This document shows positions 60,649 through 64,000 of a stretch of 64,000 nucleotides of DNA, in pieces. The stretch's first letter is position 1; the number at the start of each line of letters is the position of its first letter. The stretch comes from Fumia sp045645505. Its GTDB lineage: Bacteria > Bacillota > Clostridia > Oscillospirales > Ruminococcaceae. The DNA lies in the NCBI GenBank assembly GCA_045645505.1, contig JAZRIW010000002.1, positions 124,001 through 188,000 on the forward strand, in the 5' to 3' direction. The position numbers were made by a program, and so were the translations under genes. The notes below the pieces were generated by a model. The model saw nothing but the letters and a program-made list of their open reading frames with translations, was not told the origin of the DNA and did not search any database.

Positions 60649-62367
60649 ATGATTAAACGATTTATGGGTTATTATAAACCACATTTAAAATTATTTTTGG
60701 CAGATATGTTTTGCGCCTTGATTGTGGCTGTCGCAGACCTTTTTTATCCTGTTATTGCAAAAAATATGATTAATGATTATGTCCCGAATAAAAATGTAAG
60801 ACTTTTACTTATCTGGGGGATAGTTTTACTTTTTATTTATATTATGAAAGCGCTGCTTAATTATTTTATTCAGTATTATGGTCATATTGTCGGTGTGCGT
60901 ATCCAAGCGGATATGCGCAGAGATATATTTAAAAGGCTTCAGAAACTTCCGCTTTCTTTTTTTGACGAAAATAAAACGGGTACAATTATGTCGAGAATCA
61001 TTAATGATTTAATGGATATTTCGGAACTTGCTCATCATGGTCCGGAGGATTTATTCTTGTCCATTGTACTGCTTGGCGGTTCATTTGTGATGCTTTCATT
61101 TATTAATCTTAAACTTACTTTGATAACATTTATGCTTTTGCCCATTATAGTCTTTTTTACCGTTAAAATGAGAAAAAATATGCACGATGCATTTTTAAAA
61201 ACAAGAGAAAAAATTGGCGAAATCAATGCAAGTTTAGAAAACTCTATTGCAGGAATCAGGGTTTCAAGGGCATATAATTGCAGTGAACATGAGGAGAAAA
61301 AATTTAAAGGCTATAACGATGCTTTTCAGGTTGCACGTGCATCAGCTTACAAGGTTATGGGTGTGTTTTTCTCGGGAATGTCGTTTTTTATGGATTTTTT
61401 ATACCTTATTGTACTTGTAGTGGGTGGTCTCTTTTTCTATTATGGAAAAATCGATGTTGGAGAATTTGCAGCATACCTTTTATATATCAATATGTTTTTA
61501 AATCCGGTAAGACGGTTAGTAGGATTTTTCGAGCAGTTTCAGAATGGTATGACGGGTTTTAAACGTTTCGAGGATATTATGAACGAAAATGAGGAACCTG
61601 AAAATGAAAATGCGATTGAAGTTGATAAGCTTGAAGGTATCATTGATTTTGAAAATGTAAACTTCAGTTATTCAAAAGATAAAGAAAAGCTTGTTGTAGA
61701 AAATCTTTCTATGCATATTGAAAAAGGTAAAAAAGTAGCACTTGTAGGACCGTCAGGTGGTGGCAAAACTACACTTTGCCATTTAATTTTAAGATTTTAT
61801 GAGATAGATGGTGGAAAAATTTCTATAGATAATTATGATATTACTGAACTTTCAAGAAATTCTCTCAGAAAAAATATCGGTATCGTTACGCAGGAAGTTT
61901 TTCTTTTTACAGGTACAATCAAAGAAAATATAGCTTATGGAAATCTTGATGCAACCGATGAAGAAATTATAGAGGCTGCCAAAAAAGCTAATATCCACGA
62001 TTTTATTATTAAAACCGAAAATGGCTATGATACTTATGTCGGTGAGCGTGGAGTTAAACTTTCTGGTGGCCAGAAACAGAGAATTTCAATTGCGAGAGCT
62101 TTCCTTAAAAATCCGCCTGTTTTAATTCTTGACGAGGCGACATCTGCTCTTGATAATGCGACAGAAATACTTATTCAGAAATCTCTGGAAGAACTTTCTG
62201 CCGGCAGAACTTTAATTGTTGTGGCACACAGACTTTCCACTATTAAGAATGCAGATGAGATTATCGTTATTACCGATAAAGGAATAGAAGAACGTGGAAA
62301 TCATAAAGAACTTATTGAAAAAGATGGTATTTATGCCGAACTTTATAAATATCAGTTTAAAAATTAG
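60649..62367 (+). CDS. ABC-type exporter, transmembrane and ATPase domains fused
   Basis: The 572-residue protein has six transmembrane segments in residues about 15-300 and an ATPase domain with Walker A GPSGGGKTT near residue 367, signature LSGGQKQR and Walker B LILDEATSALD. It works as a dimer in the membrane. The family (MsbA/BmrA-like) exports lipids, drugs or peptides. The gene lies between two radical SAM genes, which might suggest export of a modified peptide, but no precursor peptide gene is visible and the two enzymes belong to broad housekeeping families. Substrate unknown. Confidence 0.93.
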   Translation: MIKRFMGYYKPHLKLFLADMFCALIVAVADLFYPVIAKNMINDYVPNKNVRLLLIWGIVLLFIYIMKALLNYFIQYYGHIVGVRIQADMRRDIFKRLQKLPLSFFDENKTGTIMSRIINDLMDISELAHHGPEDLFLSIVLLGGSFVMLSFINLKLTLITFMLLPIIVFFTVKMRKNMHDAFLKTREKIGEINASLENSIAGIRVSRAYNCSEHEEKKFKGYNDAFQVARASAYKVMGVFFSGMSFFMDFLYLIVLVVGGLFFYYGKIDVGEFAAYLLYINMFLNPVRRLVGFFEQFQNGMTGFKRFEDIMNENEEPENENAIEVDKLEGIIDFENVNFSYSKDKEKLVVENLSMHIEKGKKVALVGPSGGGKTTLCHLILRFYEIDGGKISIDNYDITELSRNSLRKNIGIVTQEVFLFTGTIKENIAYGNLDATDEEIIEAAKKANIHDFIIKTENGYDTYVGERGVKLSGGQKQRISIARAFLKNPPVLILDEATSALDNATEILIQKSLEELSAGRTLIVVAHRLSTIKNADEIIVITDKGIEERGNHKELIEKDGIYAELYKYQFKN

Positions 62368-62375
62368 AGGGAAAT

Positions 62376-63323
62376 ATGAAAGATAAAAATCCTTTTGAGA
62401 AAAGTCTTGCTAATAAGCGTTACTACACTTGGGACTATCATTTAAAAGAAAAATTTGGCGGCAAGGTATTTAAAGTATCTCTTGACGCCGGTTTTTCCTG
62501 CCCTAATATTGATGGGAGTAAAGGGGTGGGAGGATGTACTTATTGTGCTTATTCTTTTAAAAGGCAGACTCCTGACGATTTACTTATACAGTTTAAAAAT
62601 GGTATAGACGCACTTCATAAAAAATGGCCAGATGCCGATAAATATATCCCATATTTTCAGGTTAATACCAATACTTACGCACCTCTTTCTGAACTTAAAG
62701 CAAAATATGAAACTGTTTTGTCACAAGAGGGGGTAGTAGGCTTAAGTATTGCTACAAGGGCTGATGCACTTCCCGATGACGTTTTGGACTATCTCGGTGA
62801 ACTTAATAAGAAAACTTACCTTATTGTGGAATTAGGTCTTCAGACTATTCATGATGTTACTGCCCAAAAGATAAATCGCGGACATAAATTTGAGTGTTTT
62901 TTAGAAGGTGTTAAAAAACTTAACGACAGAAATATCCCTGTTTGTGTTCACATTATAAATGGCTTACCGGGTGAAAGTTATGATATGATGATTGAAACAA
63001 TAAGGGAAATATCCAAGCTTAATATTCACTGCATTAAAATTCATCTGTTGCATATTATTAAAGGAACAAAGATGGCGGAGGAATTTTTAAGAGGTGAATT
63101 CAAGGAAATGACACTCCCTGATTATGTTAAAACAGTTTGTGATCAGCTTGAACTTCTGTCACCTGATGTTGTGGTACAAAGGGTAACGGGTGACGGACTT
63201 AAAGATAGTCTTATAGCGCCATTATGGAGCCTTAAAAAGTTTGTCGTTATGAATGAAATAGATAAAGAACTTAAAAGAAGAGATAGTTATCAGGGAAAAT
63301 ATTATGGAATACAAAAACCGTAA
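62376..63323 (+). CDS. TIGR01212-family radical SAM protein (YtqA-like)
   Basis: The 315-residue protein contains the family N-terminus KRYYTWDYHLKEKFG and the extended cluster motif CPNIDGSKGVGGCTYC, in which three cysteines (first, GC and C) are spaced more widely than in CX3CX2C proteins. GLQTIHDVTAQKINRGH and HIINGLPGESYDMM further match TIGR01212 (YtqA, YhcC). The reaction is not established in my knowledge. It overlaps the downstream RAYT gene by 20 bases, so the RAYT probably inserted right at its 3' end. Confidence 0.9.
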   Translation: MKDKNPFEKSLANKRYYTWDYHLKEKFGGKVFKVSLDAGFSCPNIDGSKGVGGCTYCAYSFKRQTPDDLLIQFKNGIDALHKKWPDADKYIPYFQVNTNTYAPLSELKAKYETVLSQEGVVGLSIATRADALPDDVLDYLGELNKKTYLIVELGLQTIHDVTAQKINRGHKFECFLEGVKKLNDRNIPVCVHIINGLPGESYDMMIETIREISKLNIHCIKIHLLHIIKGTKMAEEFLRGEFKEMTLPDYVKTVCDQLELLSPDVVVQRVTGDGLKDSLIAPLWSLKKFVVMNEIDKELKRRDSYQGKYYGIQKP

Positions 63324-63813
63324 AAATCCAAGGTTAAATGATTACGATTATTCTCAAAACGGGTGTTATTTTGTAACGATATGTACAAAAGACAGGCAGA
63401 GGATTTTTTGTAATATCGTAGGGCGTGACGACCTCGGCACGCCGAATTATATTATACAATTAACCTCAAATGGAGAAATCGCAGATAGATATATAAAATC
63501 AATACTAAAACATTACAAAAATGTTTTGGTGCACAAATACGTTATTATGTCCGACCATATTCATATATTATTATCATTGACAAATGATGAATGTTGTGAG
63601 AAAAATTCAAATGGCGTGCCGGGGTCGTCACGCCCTACGGATCTATCTCAAATAATAGGTGTATTAAAACGATTGATAAATAAAGAAATAGGTAAAAATG
63701 TTTTTCAGGCATCTTTCAATGATCACATCATCCGCAATGAGGAAGATTATATAACAAGATGCAATTACATTGAAAATAATCCGTTAAAATATGTGGTTAT
63801 AAATGATTTATAG
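63304..63813 (+). CDS. REP-associated tyrosine transposase (RAYT, IS200-like TnpA)
   Basis: This 169-residue Y1 transposase relative has the metal-binding HUH motif HIH at residues 85-87 (VIMSDHIHILL) and the C-terminal block with NHIIRNEEDY (here DHIIRNEEDY) and YIENNPLKY. RAYTs act on REP hairpins at single strands. The frame contains two inverted copies of a GTAG-starting palindrome (63418-63443, residues 39-47; 63613-63638, residues 104-112), both in variable loops of the protein, and a third REP-like hairpin follows the gene. AGGGAAA precedes the ATG, which lies inside the end of the TIGR01212 gene. The gene looks intact. Confidence 0.88.
   Translation: MEYKNRKNPRLNDYDYSQNGCYFVTICTKDRQRIFCNIVGRDDLGTPNYIIQLTSNGEIADRYIKSILKHYKNVLVHKYVIMSDHIHILLSLTNDECCEKNSNGVPGSSRPTDLSQIIGVLKRLINKEIGKNVFQASFNDHIIRNEEDYITRCNYIENNPLKYVVINDL
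63418..63443 (+). repeat. REP-like element 1, inside the RAYT gene
   Basis: GTAG is followed by a hairpin: GGCGTG pairs with CACGCC around ACGACCTCGG. The 26-base element is the reverse complement, with one mismatch, of element 2 at 63613-63638. GTAG at the base of the hairpin is a known mark of RAYT-associated REPs. Confidence 0.85.
63613..63638 (-). repeat. REP-like element 2, inverted copy inside the RAYT gene
   Basis: The inverted copy of element 1, differing at one base (GGGG versus GAGG in the loop region). It is translated in frame as GVPGSSRPT. Confidence 0.85.
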
Positions 63814-63842
63814 GAACGACACGTAGGTCGTTCCCTACGGGG
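63813..63842 (-). repeat. REP-like element 3, after the RAYT gene
   Basis: GGAACGAC pairs perfectly with GTCGTTCC around ACGTAG, and CTAC (GTAG on the minus strand) follows the hairpin. It has the same GTAG-plus-hairpin design as elements 1 and 2 but a different stem sequence. It begins at the RAYT stop codon. Confidence 0.8.
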
Positions 63843-63846
63843 TATG

Positions 63847-63882
63847 AAAAAACCAGAAACCGAAAAGGTTTCTGGTTTTTTG
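63847..63882. terminator. Bidirectional terminator between RAYT and lysA
   Basis: AAACCAGAAACC pairs with GGTTTCTGGTTT around GAAAA, with T/A runs on both sides. It abuts the lysA stop codon. Confidence 0.9.
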
Positions 63883-64000
63883 TTATATATCATTTCTTAT
63901 AAGTTCTTCTAAGCTTTCGCCTTTGACTATGACTCTTGATTTACCATCTTTAACCATTATAACGGGGGGTGTTAAGTTTCTGTTATAGTGGGAGGACATT
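63883..64000 (-). CDS. lysA: Diaminopimelate decarboxylase, C-terminal end only
   Basis: Only the last 39 codons are in the window. The sequence MSSHYNRNLTPPVIMVKDGK and then SRVIVKGESLEELIRNDI matches the conserved C-terminus of LysA (SxYNxxxRPPxVxVxDGKxxLIRxRExxxDLxxxDI). LysA decarboxylates meso-diaminopimelate to lysine. The stop TAA is at 63883-63885, next to the shared terminator. The call rests on a short segment but the match is specific. Confidence 0.82.
   Translation of the reverse strand, partial: MSSHYNRNLTPPVIMVKDGKSRVIVKGESLEELIRNDI

Noticed and set aside
1..64000. CRISPR array, prophage or integrated plasmid
   Set aside because: No regularly spaced direct repeats with spacers, no integrase or structural phage genes, and only one transposase-like gene are present; XRE and DnaD/DnaI genes have chromosomal neighbours.

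Overview
This is 64 kb of a low-GC, AT-rich genome that reads as an endospore-forming member of the class Clostridia (Firmicutes/Bacillota). The basis is the gene content: both dipicolinate synthase subunits (dpaA/dpaB), a PdaA-like deacetylase, CIRCE/HrcA heat-shock control, two T-box leaders, a TPP riboswitch upstream of thiT, IreB, a DnaD/DnaI-type helicase loader pair and the HydE/HydG/HydF hydrogenase maturases. Near-consensus sigma-A promoters (TTGACA-N17-TATAAT type), strong Shine-Dalgarno sites and U-tailed hairpin terminators are easy to see. I cannot name a genus.

Layout. 1-2.5 kb: the end of a lipoprotein gene divergent from a small XRE regulator, a repeat-bearing intergenic stretch, and a radical SAM/SPASM gene on the minus strand. 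2.7-5.6 kb: gap (GAPDH), then an Fe-S scaffold-like protein paired with a GGGtGRT-family protein of unknown function. 5.6-14.4 kb: T-box-controlled ileS followed by fhs, a RodA/FtsW-type gene, rsmD, coaD and a coiled-coil ATPase-like gene, then TPP riboswitch plus thiT. 14.5-28.5 kb: the transcription and translation core rpoB-rpoC, rpsL-rpsG-fusA-tuf, then gdhA. 28.6-37.8 kb: a YdcF-family protein, the DnaD/DnaI pair, the PdaA-like lipoprotein and an XRE regulator (both minus), a histidine phosphatase, a membrane protein, proB-proA and a hypothetical. 37.8-46.1 kb: T-box-controlled pheS-pheT, ireB, a long near-empty gap, a DUF1292 gene, 6S RNA, tcdA, two half-size TauE genes, tRNA-Pro and an HTH/membrane protein. 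46.1-50.3 kb: an attenuated hyd maturation operon (TM1266-type regulator, hydE, hydG, hydF). 50.3-57.4 kb: a flavoprotein and RpiR regulator (minus), then CIRCE-hrcA-grpE-dnaK-dnaJ. 57.4-64 kb: an alpha/beta hydrolase (minus), dpaA-dpaB, a PflA-like radical SAM gene, an ABC exporter, a TIGR01212 radical SAM gene, a RAYT transposase carrying REP-like repeats, and the end of lysA (minus).

How the genes work together. Most of the window is core housekeeping: amino-acid supply and charging (ileS, pheST, proBA, gdhA, lysA), one-carbon and fermentative redox metabolism (fhs, gap, hydEGF), translation, transcription, chaperones and sporulation. Regulation is largely RNA-based: T-boxes read uncharged tRNA-Ile and tRNA-Phe, a riboswitch reads TPP, 6S RNA modulates the polymerase encoded in the same window, and an unclassified leader with a terminator precedes the hyd genes.

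Most worth a second look: (1) EF-Tu has proline at the position of the universally used switch-I/G2 threonine (residue 62); (2) a RAYT transposase gene whose own reading frame contains two inverted REP-like elements beginning with GTAG, with a third after the gene; (3) the unclassified leader RNA of the hyd maturase operon; (4) a probable CUG start for dpaB; (5) a near-empty 0.7-kb gap where ruvX is usually found, containing a consensus minus-strand promoter and a 16-codon ORF.
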